From positions 1 through 32,749 of the forward strand of contig CAKZTD010000438.1 of assembly GCA_937921595.1 (NCBI GenBank): 32,749 bases of DNA. Direction: 5' to 3'. Below the pieces are notes generated by a model. It saw only the letters and a list, made by a program, of their open reading frames with translations, had not been told where the DNA came from and did not search any database. Both the position numbers and the translations under genes were made by a program. Of this stretch, positions 1-7,737 are shown one piece after another (positions within the stretch are counted from its first letter, which is position 1; the number at the start of each line of letters is the position of its first letter). The DNA is from an uncultured Saprospiraceae bacterium (GTDB lineage Bacteria; Bacteroidota; Bacteroidia; Chitinophagales; Saprospiraceae).

Positions 1-1
1 A

Positions 2-88
2 TTTCAAATTAACATCATCGATTTTCTCAATTCAGATTGTGGATGCCCAGCGGTGACAGGTAATATTTATAAATTTACGAAGCAATAA
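2..88 (+). CDS. 3' end of an unidentified gene (partial)
   Basis: One plus-strand frame is open from the left edge to a TAA at 86-88 and encodes about 28 residues ending NIYKFTKQ, with a Cys-Gly-Cys-Pro motif (SDCGCP). The composition (hydrophobic then CGCP then basic end) looks like a real protein C-terminus, and a strong hairpin begins five bases after the stop, as expected at the end of a transcript. The fragment is too short to name a family. It would be convergent with the GH13 gene on the minus strand. Confidence 0.45.
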   Translation, partial: FQINIIDFLNSDCGCPAVTGNIYKFTKQ

Positions 89-92
89 AAAA

Positions 93-147
93 ACGGTATT
101 TGGTATTAGGTTTTCGGAAGTGCCGAATACCTAATACCGAATACCGT
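93..147. repeat. GGTATT-type palindromic repeat / likely bidirectional terminator
   Basis: Two 25-base arms (93-117 and 123-147) are reverse complements with two mismatches around a 5-base loop. Each arm is itself built from short direct copies of GGTATT[T/C]GG and GGTATTAGG. It sits between two convergent genes, with an A-run before it (86-93), so it can work as a terminator for both. The internal GGTATT periodicity suggests a dispersed REP-like element rather than a simple terminator. Confidence 0.7.
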
Positions 148-224
148 AAATCTAATTTTTCAAAAAGGAAATGAACTTTAAAAGATTTCATTTAAAAAGC
201 AAGCTCCAGAATTAACAAGCTTCT

Positions 225-1658
225 TTACCGATTCGACAAGACCAAATAATCCCAAGCATCCAAAGTCAACTCCGTATCCTTTTCAATAGAAATCGTACTC
301 TTCGCAAAGACATTGGTATATTTTCCGATACATTCTTCTGAGGATATTTTAATGTCCTGGCTTTTGTCACTCAAGTTGATAATCACCACTACTCTATCGC
401 CATTCTTCTCCCGCGTAAAAGCAAAAACCTCAGCATCCTTTCCTGTTGGAATTCTTAAAATATCACCTCCATATTTTCCATTCCAGAGTGCTTGATTGAT
501 GTGTTTTAATTTAAAAAGCGTTTTATAAAAATCCTCGTATTCATAACCATTCCAATCGATCGGATCTCTCTCAAAAAAAGCCAAGCGTTTTTTAATCGGT
601 GCTTCCTGACCTCCGTAAAGCAAAGGCATCCCATCCAGGGTAGCTGCTAAAACTGCAAAGGCTTTATGACCTTCTTTGAGTCTTTCAAAGACCGTTCCCT
701 GCCAACTATTTTCATCATGATTGGTCGTAAAATACATATGGAATCCACGTTTAAATTCCATCCGATCATTTTTTAAATACTCATCAATATCTCCAGCATT
801 TGCTTCTTCTTTTGCAATCGCATTCATAAGATTATTAAACTTCCAAGCATAAGTCGCTAAAAAATCTCCTGAGTTAGCATGGTGAGGTACCTCGGATTCT
901 GCTAATAGAAACAAAGGTCCATTTTTTAAAAGAACCTCCATCGTTTCATCCCAAAAATCATTCGGTACATTATGAGCTACATCACATCTAAATCCATCAA
1001 CTCCAATTTCTTTGACCCAATATTCCATTGCTAAAATCATTGCTTTTCGAAGATCAGGATTATCATAATTAAAATCTGCAACATCGGTCCAGCCCCAACT
1101 TTCTCCAGTCTCCGGATCTATCGGATCAACGATCGCCCCATCTATTTGGGTGTAATATTCTGGATGTGCTTCAATCCAAGGATGATCCCAACCTGAATGA
1201 TTTGGCACCCAATCAAGGATGACATGAATCCCTAAAGCATGCGCTTTTTCCAGCATTCTTTTAAAATCTTTAATCGTTCCGAGCTCTGGGTTGATCGTTC
1301 GATAATCGGCAACCGCATATGGGCTCCCAAGGTTTCCTTTTCTCTTTGCTTCGCTAATTGGAAAGACAGGCATAAACCATAAAATATCGATTCCTTGTTC
1401 TTTGATTCTGGAAAGGTGTGATGAAAAAGCATTGATGGTTCCTTCTGGTGTAAATTGCCGTACATTCACTTCGTAGATCGTTGCATTTTTCGCCCAATCA
1501 GGAAAATTGTTTTGCGCTTTTACAGGCGAAATATTTGAAAGACCATCATTTTGCTTGATCACTTCAATGGCTTCGACTTCCTCTTTAGGTTCACTTTTAT
1601 CACAAGCAACAAAAAGGATAGAAAGCATTATAAAAAAGAAGAGATTTATTTTATTCAT
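225..1658 (-). CDS. Alpha-amylase family (GH13) lipoprotein
   Basis: A glycoside hydrolase of family 13 that should cleave alpha-1,4 glucans or maltooligosaccharides at the cell envelope. The N-terminus is a lipoprotein signal with lipobox LFVAC (Cys19), followed by an acidic linker. The four GH13 signature regions are present: DWVPNH (149-154), GFRCDVAHN with nucleophile Asp226, LLAESE with general acid Glu254, and TTNHDEN with Asp315. A C-terminal beta domain of about 80 residues closes the protein, a normal length for a single-domain GH13. It lies downstream of a GH65 phosphorylase and beta-phosphoglucomutase on the same strand, so it probably supplies maltose or maltooligosaccharides to them. 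Whether it faces the outside or the periplasm, and its exact product, cannot be told from sequence. Confidence 0.93.
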   Translation of the reverse strand: MNKINLFFFIMLSILFVACDKSEPKEEVEAIEVIKQNDGLSNISPVKAQNNFPDWAKNATIYEVNVRQFTPEGTINAFSSHLSRIKEQGIDILWFMPVFPISEAKRKGNLGSPYAVADYRTINPELGTIKDFKRMLEKAHALGIHVILDWVPNHSGWDHPWIEAHPEYYTQIDGAIVDPIDPETGESWGWTDVADFNYDNPDLRKAMILAMEYWVKEIGVDGFRCDVAHNVPNDFWDETMEVLLKNGPLFLLAESEVPHHANSGDFLATYAWKFNNLMNAIAKEEANAGDIDEYLKNDRMEFKRGFHMYFTTNHDENSWQGTVFERLKEGHKAFAVLAATLDGMPLLYGGQEAPIKKRLAFFERDPIDWNGYEYEDFYKTLFKLKHINQALWNGKYGGDILRIPTGKDAEVFAFTREKNGDRVVVIINLSDKSQDIKISSEECIGKYTNVFAKSTISIEKDTELTLDAWDYLVLSNR

Positions 1659-1758
1659 ACTATTTTGAAGATTCGTAATTCTGAAATTAAGATGGTTTTT
1701 AAGATTTTTATTTGACTCTTAGCGCGACATTTTTAAATAGCAATCTATAATCACAAAC

Positions 1759-1858
1759 AAAAAAACCACATAGATATAGAACTGAATTAATTTGATTTTA
1801 AAAAATCAAATTAAAGGTTCTCACTATCTTTGTGGTTTTTTAGATTTTAAAAAATCTA
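1759..1858. repeat. Nested palindromes between two minus-strand genes
   Basis: Three inverted repeats lie together. The outer one pairs 1759-1782 (A-run, CCACATAGATATAGAAC) with 1817-1841 (GTTCTCACTATCTTTGTGG, T-run) with a few mismatches. Inside it, AATTTGATTTT (1789-1799) pairs perfectly with AAAATCAAATT (1802-1812). Just beyond, TAGATTTT (1841-1848) pairs with AAAATCTA (1851-1858). On the minus strand the outer hairpin ends in a T-run, so it may terminate the upstream small lipoprotein gene. The CCACAAAGATA-type arm looks like a dispersed intergenic palindrome. Confidence 0.6.
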
Positions 1859-1877
1859 TTAAAACAAAAGTTCTAAA

Positions 1878-2375
1878 CTACTGCTTAGATGGACGCTGAT
1901 TTTCTGGCTCCAACATTACTTGAAATCCTTTTCGATTCCCTGCAACATTCCCTTTCCATAAAATTCTTCCTTTTCCACCAGCTCCTTGAATTTGCCAATT
2001 CGAAGGAATCAACTCTTGCTTGTTAAATTGCAATTTGATAATAGTTGTCTCTTTTTCGATAGACCATGTTCCATCATTCGTTTGTTCTTCATAACGTCCT
2101 GATTCAAAAGAACCATCCGTTTTTAAATCAAACCACAGACCTTTATAATCTTGAGGATTATCTACTTCAGCAGCAAATTTCACCACCCATAACTTGCAAT
2201 ACGGCGCTTCATGGCTCGCTTCATAATGCTTTTTGACAGGTGCTACTGCTGCTGTGTTGGTAGTTGAAGTCGAAGAACCTGCAGTTGCTGCTTCTCCATT
2301 AGACGTATTTGTTGAATCACCACCACCACAAGAAAATATAAAGACGATGGAACATAGTAAAAACAATCTGGACAT
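1878..2375 (-). CDS. Small lipoprotein of unknown function
   Basis: I do not recognise the family. The N-terminus is a lipoprotein signal (hydrophobic stretch ending IFSC, Cys16, then GGGD). A low-complexity Ser/Thr/Ala linker runs to about residue 48. The remaining ~115 residues contain a pattern of the type GLWFDLKTDGSFESG...GTWSIE, which resembles lipocalin-like or DUF-type beta barrels where a 'width of effect' strand (GxWxxxxDGxF) recurs; this resemblance is weak. It sits between the GH65 and GH13 genes, 79 bp after the former. A good -7 box lies 46 bp upstream, so it may have its own promoter. A role in glucan handling is only suggested by position. Confidence 0.8.
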   Translation of the reverse strand: MSRLFLLCSIVFIFSCGGGDSTNTSNGEAATAGSSTSTTNTAAVAPVKKHYEASHEAPYCKLWVVKFAAEVDNPQDYKGLWFDLKTDGSFESGRYEEQTNDGTWSIEKETTIIKLQFNKQELIPSNWQIQGAGGKGRILWKGNVAGNRKGFQVMLEPENQRPSKQ

Positions 2376-2420
2376 AAGTGTATTATTTTAGATAATAAAT
2401 TAGAATTACGTTCTTTTAGA

Positions 2421-2428
2421 CAAAGTTA
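2421..2428 (-). promoter_or_regulatory. Candidate Bacteroidota -7 box for the small lipoprotein gene
   Basis: Read on the minus strand this is TAACTTTG, a full match to the Bacteroidota -7 consensus TAnnTTTG. It lies 46 bp upstream of the ATG at 2375, which would give a leader of about 40 nt. No clear -33 TTTG was found at the usual distance, so the assignment rests on the -7 box and position. Confidence 0.45.
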
Positions 2429-2454
2429 GCGAATTTGTATCTTGTATTCTGATT

Positions 2455-4764
2455 CTAACTTGAAACCGTTTCATTCATCGGTTCTAATTCAATTTCCTTA
2501 CCATTTAATAATACTTTTATAACATTTGGTGACAGATTGTTAATCGTTGTACCATTTTCCTTGACAATCACCTGTAAAAGGTTTCCTCTAAAACGTATTT
2601 TAAAGGCAAATCCTTGCCACTGTTTTGGTAAAGAAGTGTTAAATACTAACTGGTCATCCATCACTCGCATCCCTCCAAATCCTTTAACTACGGCCATCCA
2701 GGTACCTGCCATACTCGTGATGTGGCAACCATCTTCGGTATCATTATTATAATCATCCAAATCTAGACGAGCGGTACGAAGATACATTTCGTAGGCTTTA
2801 TCTATTCGACCTAATTTTGCAGCCTGAATCGCATGAACGCATGGCGACAAAGAGGACTCATGAACCGTTCTTGGCTCATAAAAGTCAAAATTCTTTGCAA
2901 GAGTTTCCTGATCAAAATGATCTTCGAAAAAGTATAAGCCTTGTAATACATCGGCTTGTTTGATAAACACCGAACGAAGAATTCTATCCCAAGACCAATT
3001 CTGATGAATTGGACGATCTTCTGCTTTTAAATCATCGGCAGTCAATTCCCATTCTTTATCAAAAAATCCATCGGCTTGTTCAAAAACACCAAGTTCTTTA
3101 TCAAAAGGCAAGTACATATTTTCAGAAACTTTCTTCCACTCTCCTAGTTCTGTAAACTCGTAAAATTTTATTTTCTCTTCGATTTCTTTCCACCGATCCG
3201 GTGCCTCCGTTCTCACATATTCGATCGCATGAGTCGCATATTTTATACACCAGGCAGCAATGTAATTTGTGTACCAATTGTTGTTTACATTATTATCATA
3301 TTCATTTGGACCAGTCACGCCATGCATGACATACTTACCTCTTCGGGAAGAAAAATGTACGCGCTGATTCCAAAATCTAGCAATACCAATTAAGACTTCC
3401 AATCCGTATTCTATCAAATATTTTTTATCGCCAGTATATCGGATATAATCAAAAATCGCATAAGCAATGGCTCCATTTCTATGAATCTCTTCAAAAGTAA
3501 TTTCCCATTCATTATGACATTCCTCTCCATTCATGGTAACCATCGGGTAAAGTGCAGCTCCATTTTTAAATCCTAATTTCTCCGCATTTTCAATGGCTCG
3601 ATCTAAGTGCTTATAACGATACACCAGTAAATTTCTACTCACTTGTTCATCGGCAGTTGCCAGATAAAATGGTAGACAATATGCTTCCGTATCCCAATAA
3701 GTGGAACCGCCATATTTCTCTCCGGTAAAACCTTTAGGCCCGATGTTCAATCGTTCATCTTCTCCAGTATAAGTTTGATGCATCTGGAAAATATTAAACC
3801 GAATTCCTTGTTGAGCAGCAACATCACCTTCGATAATGACATCACTCACTTCCCACTTTTTCGCCCAAGCTGCTGCTTGTTCTTCTTTCATCGTTTCAAA
3901 GCCTTTTTCAAAAGCAACTTGCACTACTTCCTTGCAATTTTTCAAAAGCGATTCCTTCGGATGATTCATCGAAGAAAGGTTAGCAGCGTATTTATAAATC
4001 AACAACTCTTTTCCTTCTTCACATTTGAAATCTACCACGCAAGCTGCGTACTTATCTCGATTGATATGCGTACAATCGTAATCTATTTTTTCACCATCAG
4101 AAAGAATATTTAACTTCATTCCTGTACAAACCTGAAAAGCTGTTTTCTTAGTTTCTGCGATTACATAAGCTTCATCATGTTCCGTTTCAGTCTTAATTCC
4201 TTCCCAAAATTTTTCATCATAATTAGAATCTTCATTGACCACATCGACATCGACCAAAGCGCTGATGGTAATAGGTCCTGAAAAATTCACAGGAGTCAAA
4301 GCATATCGAATCGCCCCTACTTCATCATCCACAATACTGCAAAATCGTTGAGCAACTACTTTTACAATTTTACCACTGACCAATCGAGCTTCAAAGCGAC
4401 GTTCCAAATAGCCTTCTTTCATATTCAAAACCCGATAAAAATCATCGACTTCGCATTTCGCAAGATCGAGCATCTCACCATCTAATTCGATATGTAAACC
4501 CACCCAATCTGCAGCGTTTAAAACTTTTGCAAAATATTCTGGATATCCATTTTTCCACCAACCAACTCTTGTTTTATCTGGATAATAAATACCGGCTACA
4601 TAATTCCCTTTGAGAGAATCGCCACTATAATATTCTTCAAAATTTGCTCGCTGACCCATTCGTCCATTTCCAAGACTAAAGACACTTTCGCTAATTCGAT
4701 TGTGCTTTACATGGAATCCTTCTTCAATGATATTCCACTCGTCATGTTTTAAATAATCTTTCAT
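2455..4764 (-). CDS. GH65 glycoside phosphorylase, probably maltose phosphorylase
   Basis: Inverting phosphorylase that should split an alpha-glucosyl disaccharide with phosphate to glucose plus beta-glucose-1-phosphate. The full family layout is present in 769 residues: N-terminal beta-sandwich (about 1-270), linker helices, (alpha/alpha)6 barrel (about 320-690) and a C-terminal beta-sheet. The general acid should be Glu488 in GPNEYD, at the position expected from Lactobacillus maltose phosphorylase. TYWDTEAY (356-362), IKQADV (601-606) and the phosphate-loop motif HESSLSP (635-641) are all in place. There is no signal peptide, so the enzyme is cytoplasmic. The neighbouring beta-phosphoglucomutase uses exactly the product expected here. 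Maltose is the likeliest substrate because a GH13 enzyme is nearby, but kojibiose, nigerose or trehalose phosphorylases share the fold. Confidence 0.93.
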   Translation of the reverse strand: MKDYLKHDEWNIIEEGFHVKHNRISESVFSLGNGRMGQRANFEEYYSGDSLKGNYVAGIYYPDKTRVGWWKNGYPEYFAKVLNAADWVGLHIELDGEMLDLAKCEVDDFYRVLNMKEGYLERRFEARLVSGKIVKVVAQRFCSIVDDEVGAIRYALTPVNFSGPITISALVDVDVVNEDSNYDEKFWEGIKTETEHDEAYVIAETKKTAFQVCTGMKLNILSDGEKIDYDCTHINRDKYAACVVDFKCEEGKELLIYKYAANLSSMNHPKESLLKNCKEVVQVAFEKGFETMKEEQAAAWAKKWEVSDVIIEGDVAAQQGIRFNIFQMHQTYTGEDERLNIGPKGFTGEKYGGSTYWDTEAYCLPFYLATADEQVSRNLLVYRYKHLDRAIENAEKLGFKNGAALYPMVTMNGEECHNEWEITFEEIHRNGAIAYAIFDYIRYTGDKKYLIEYGLEVLIGIARFWNQRVHFSSRRGKYVMHGVTGPNEYDNNVNNNWYTNYIAAWCIKYATHAIEYVRTEAPDRWKEIEEKIKFYEFTELGEWKKVSENMYLPFDKELGVFEQADGFFDKEWELTADDLKAEDRPIHQNWSWDRILRSVFIKQADVLQGLYFFEDHFDQETLAKNFDFYEPRTVHESSLSPCVHAIQAAKLGRIDKAYEMYLRTARLDLDDYNNDTEDGCHITSMAGTWMAVVKGFGGMRVMDDQLVFNTSLPKQWQGFAFKIRFRGNLLQVIVKENGTTINNLSPNVIKVLLNGKEIELEPMNETVSS

Positions 4765-4835
4765 CGTTGTGGTTTGATTTTTTATCCGAGATTCAGTTTT
4801 TTTTAACTACAGTTCACTTATAAAATCCAAATTAT

Positions 4836-4940
4836 AAATGAGTGAATTTAGAAATGAGTGAATGGCTTCCAAAATATAAAAAACAAGCTTGGGACATAGA
4901 TCTTCCCTAACTTTCAATCATTCGCTCATTTACTCATTCC
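4836..4940. repeat. AATGAGTGAA direct/inverted repeat cluster
   Basis: In the 248-bp gap between the phosphorylase and phosphoglucomutase genes, AAATGAGTGAAT occurs twice in direct order (4837-4848 and 4852-4863). A reverse-complement version built from ATCATTCG, CTCATTTA and CTCATTCC follows at 4917-4940. Together they can form an imperfect stem around a ~50-base loop. It may be a dispersed intergenic repeat, or an attenuator within the operon. Confidence 0.45.
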
Positions 4941-5012
4941 GAAAAGAAACATTGAATAAAACTCTAAAGTCAAAGTTCTATCAAAAAAGTATATACCAAA
5001 CCTCGTTTACTA

Positions 5013-5693
5013 TTAATTCTTTATCGGAGACATTTTCTCTTCTAATATTTCTAAGAGCACATCATAATCTAAGTTTTTAAAATCAGGAATAACATAATGC
5101 GCGTGTCCTAAGACTTCTTCTTCTCCCACTCCAACGGCCAACATTCCTCCTCCTAAAGCTGCATCGACTCCTTTCTCTGCATCTTCAAAAACAATGCATT
5201 GAGCAGGCAGTACTCCAAGATAAGAGGCACCTTTTAGAAAGACTTCCGGATGCGGTTTACTATTGGTTACTTGTCCGCCGTCAACAATTGTTTCGAAATA
5301 ATCAAATAGGCCAACTTGCTTTAAAATCATCGGTGCATTTTTACTGGCAGATCCAAGGCCTATTTTTATACCTTTTTCTTTTAAAACGTCTAAAAGTAAT
5401 TTTACACCAGGTAGAATTTCCTCTTCATTCATTTTTTGAATGTGCTCCAAATACCACTCGTTTTTACGATCGGTCAATTGTTCTCTTTTTTCATTTTCGA
5501 TTTTAACACCACCCCATTCCAGAATCAAATTCAATGACTCAGCTCGGCTAACGCCTTTCAACTTTTCATTTTCCTTTTCCGTAAAATCTATTCCTAATTC
5601 ATTCGCTAATCTTCTCCAAGCAACAAAGTGGTATTTCGCAGTATCAACGATAACTCCGTCCAAATCAAAAATACAGGCTTTTATATTTAACAT
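5013..5693 (-). CDS. pgmB: Beta-phosphoglucomutase
   Basis: HAD-superfamily enzyme converting beta-glucose-1-phosphate to glucose-6-phosphate, the step that follows GH65 phosphorolysis. Motif I DLDGVIVDTA gives nucleophile Asp10 and acid/base Asp12. His22 and Arg50 (GVSRAESL) match residues typical of beta-PGM cap control and substrate binding. Motif II is Ser115 (GLGSASKN), motif III Lys146 (SKPHPEVF), and motif IV Glu170-Asp171 (FEDAEKG). The length, 226 residues, is usual. It is the first gene of the minus-strand sugar cluster and has a divergent neighbour (tilS). A generic HAD phosphatase is possible in principle, but the motif set and the GH65 neighbour make beta-PGM strong. Confidence 0.93.
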   Translation of the reverse strand: MLNIKACIFDLDGVIVDTAKYHFVAWRRLANELGIDFTEKENEKLKGVSRAESLNLILEWGGVKIENEKREQLTDRKNEWYLEHIQKMNEEEILPGVKLLLDVLKEKGIKIGLGSASKNAPMILKQVGLFDYFETIVDGGQVTNSKPHPEVFLKGASYLGVLPAQCIVFEDAEKGVDAALGGGMLAVGVGEEEVLGHAHYVIPDFKNLDYDVLLEILEEKMSPIKN

Positions 5694-6062
5694 GTTTTTC
5701 TTTTATTTTTTAATAATTATCGTGTCTTATGCAGATTTATTAATCTTCAAATACGATATAATATCAACAAAGTTTTATCAGTATATAACATTCAAAATGC
5801 ATCGTTTTGGAAAAGACAAACAGATATGCTATTTGAATTGTATCAATTAATCCTCAAAATGAACGATCAGGAAGTTTTATTTAGATTGGTATTGAAAAGA
5901 CAAAAATAAGTTAAATATTAGATTTTGTAAGATTTTTTTGAAATTCCTTTTGATAAAATTATGATTATTAATCAAAACAAGTGCTTTATGGTCATTGCTT
6001 ATCAGACTCAAGATGAAAAATTAGTAAACAATTAGTAATATTGCTTTTTATAAAACCACATA
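5694..6062. other. Divergent intergenic region, pgmB / tilS
   Basis: 369 bp of AT-rich sequence between divergently transcribed genes, so it should hold both promoters. One minus-strand TATTTTTG (5901-5908) fits the -7 consensus for pgmB, but it is about 210 bp from the start codon and has no clear -33 box. No convincing small gene was seen; an open frame at 5440-5850 overlaps pgmB on the other strand and has no coding character. Confidence 0.5.
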
Positions 6063-7400
6063 ATGCTTCAGCAATTCTTAGCTTATATCAAAACTCAGGC
6101 ACTCTTCTCCTCAGAAGACAAAATTTTGCTGGCCGTAAGTGGCGGAATGGATTCGGTTTTGATGGCTCATCTTTTTGCAGAAGCTGGCTTGTCTTTTGGA
6201 ATTGCGCATTGCAATTTTAAACTTCGAGGAATCGAATCTGATGGAGATGCTGATTTTGTTGAGTCATTGGCAAAGGATACGAAGGTCTCCTTTCATTTGA
6301 AAAACTTTGATACTCAGGCTTATGCTGATCAAGAAAAAATCTCTATTCAGATGGCTGCTCGGGATTTACGATATGAATGGTTGGAATCGATTCGTAAGGA
6401 AAACAACTACAGTTATATTGCCACTGCTCATCATCTCAATGATAGTATCGAAACCGTGATTTATAATTTTTCGAAAGGTTGTGGCATCCGAGGACTTCAC
6501 GGAATTTCACCTAAGAAGGACAAGATTATCCGGCCATTACTTTTTGCAAAACGAGCAGAGATCGCAGATAACATCAAAGATAATAGTTTTCAATTCAGAG
6601 AAGACGCTTCGAATGCTTCTGAGAAATACAGTCGAAATTTTATCCGTCATCAGATTGTTCCAAAACTGAAAGAGCTGAACTCCTCTTTTGAAAAGTCTAC
6701 TCAGGAAACCATTCAAAAAATAAGAGAGACCGAATTCCTTTTCCAACAGAGCGTTGAATTTTATAAAAAAGAAATTACCACGATTAAAGAGGATTCACTT
6801 TTTATTGACTATAAAAAACTACCCAAGGAAGCTGCTCATACTTTGCTTTTTGAAATTCTAAACCCTATGGGATTTCATGGAGATCAGGTAAAAATGATTT
6901 TAGATCAGGATCATCAAAGTGGCGTGTCATTTTTTACAAAATCTCATATTTTGCTCATCGATCGAGATCAATATATTGTTAAGAAAAATGAAGTTCCGAA
7001 ATTAGTGACGCTCAAGATAAAAGCAAGTGAAGAAGCGGTGATGATCAAAGACAAAATGTTAATCTTTGAGGTTTTAGATAATGTACCTGATCCTATTCCA
7101 CGAGATGCTACTATCGCTATTTTAGATTTTGAAAAACTAAGCTTTCCTTTACAGCTTCGACCGTGGAAAGACGGAGATATTTTTCAGCCATTCGGAATGA
7201 ATGGACAACATCAGAAAGTAAAGGATTTTTTGACCAATAAGAAGCTAAGTCGATTTGAAAAAGACGAAGTCCATGTGATCGAAAGTGATGGAATAATTTG
7301 TTGGATTGTTGGATTACGAATTGATGAGCGGTTTCGTATCTTAGAGAATACTTCTAAACTTTTTAGAATCACTCAAAAACATACTTTAGTTTCACGCTAA
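6063..7400 (+). CDS. tilS: tRNA(Ile)-lysidine synthetase
   Basis: Makes lysidine at the wobble C of the AUA-reading tRNA-Ile, using lysine and ATP; cytoplasmic and essential in most bacteria. The N-terminal PP-loop ATPase motif is SGGMDS (26-31), followed by CNFKLRG (50-56), the AHHLNDSIET motif (122-131) and GIRGLHGI (141-148). The substrate-recognition region fills the middle, and the C-terminal TilS domain (about 365-440) has LRPWKDGD and KVKDFLTNKK. At 445 residues the protein is full length. The start follows ACCACATA directly, with no Shine-Dalgarno, as is common in this phylum. It is monocistronic; the next gene is 337 bp away. Confidence 0.96.
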   Translation: MLQQFLAYIKTQALFSSEDKILLAVSGGMDSVLMAHLFAEAGLSFGIAHCNFKLRGIESDGDADFVESLAKDTKVSFHLKNFDTQAYADQEKISIQMAARDLRYEWLESIRKENNYSYIATAHHLNDSIETVIYNFSKGCGIRGLHGISPKKDKIIRPLLFAKRAEIADNIKDNSFQFREDASNASEKYSRNFIRHQIVPKLKELNSSFEKSTQETIQKIRETEFLFQQSVEFYKKEITTIKEDSLFIDYKKLPKEAAHTLLFEILNPMGFHGDQVKMILDQDHQSGVSFFTKSHILLIDRDQYIVKKNEVPKLVTLKIKASEEAVMIKDKMLIFEVLDNVPDPIPRDATIAILDFEKLSFPLQLRPWKDGDIFQPFGMNGQHQKVKDFLTNKKLSRFEKDEVHVIESDGIICWIVGLRIDERFRILENTSKLFRITQKHTLVSR

Positions 7401-7737
7401 AAAGTACAAGGTTCATATGGCAACATTCCGAAAACTGTTTTCTCTATAAAACTTCTCCTTGATATTCCCCTCTTTCCTAAAACTAACCAACGCTTGTCGC
7501 TCCATATCTATTGACTCAACTTTTCAAATTCAAAGCTACAAAAGTCATTGAATCATTGACAACAACAAAATCGCTAATCAAAAAAGCTACAACTGTCATC
7601 ATTCCGATCTAAATACTAAAACCATGGTACTATAAACTATCTTTAATTTTATATTTTTGTAGTATCCGGAATTATTGATAAAAACCCGGAGTCAACCCTA
7701 ATTCAATCTTAATTAAAGTCAACTCAAAAATTCTACA
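7401..7737. other. Intergenic region before the LamG/PNGase F-like gene
   Basis: 337 bp with no coding signal. It contains an imperfect direct repeat, AAAGCTACAAAAGTCATT (from 7532) and AAAGCTACAACTGTCATC (from 7583), 51 bp apart with few mismatches. A promoter-like TATTTTTG lies at 7652-7659. No strong terminator was found after tilS. Confidence 0.45.
7652..7659 (+). promoter_or_regulatory. Candidate -7 box for the LamG/PNGase F-like gene
   Basis: TATTTTTG matches the Bacteroidota consensus TAnnTTTG, 79 bp before the ATG at 7738. No good -33 element is visible, so this is tentative. Confidence 0.35.

Noticed and set aside
5440-5850. 136-residue plus-strand open frame over the pgmB start
   Set aside because: It is mostly antisense to pgmB, has a Phe/Ser/Asn-rich shadow composition and matches no family I know.
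7532-7600. Direct repeat AAAGCTACAA...GTCAT as an attachment site
   Set aside because: The copies are imperfect, only 51 bp apart, and no integrase or tRNA gene is nearby.
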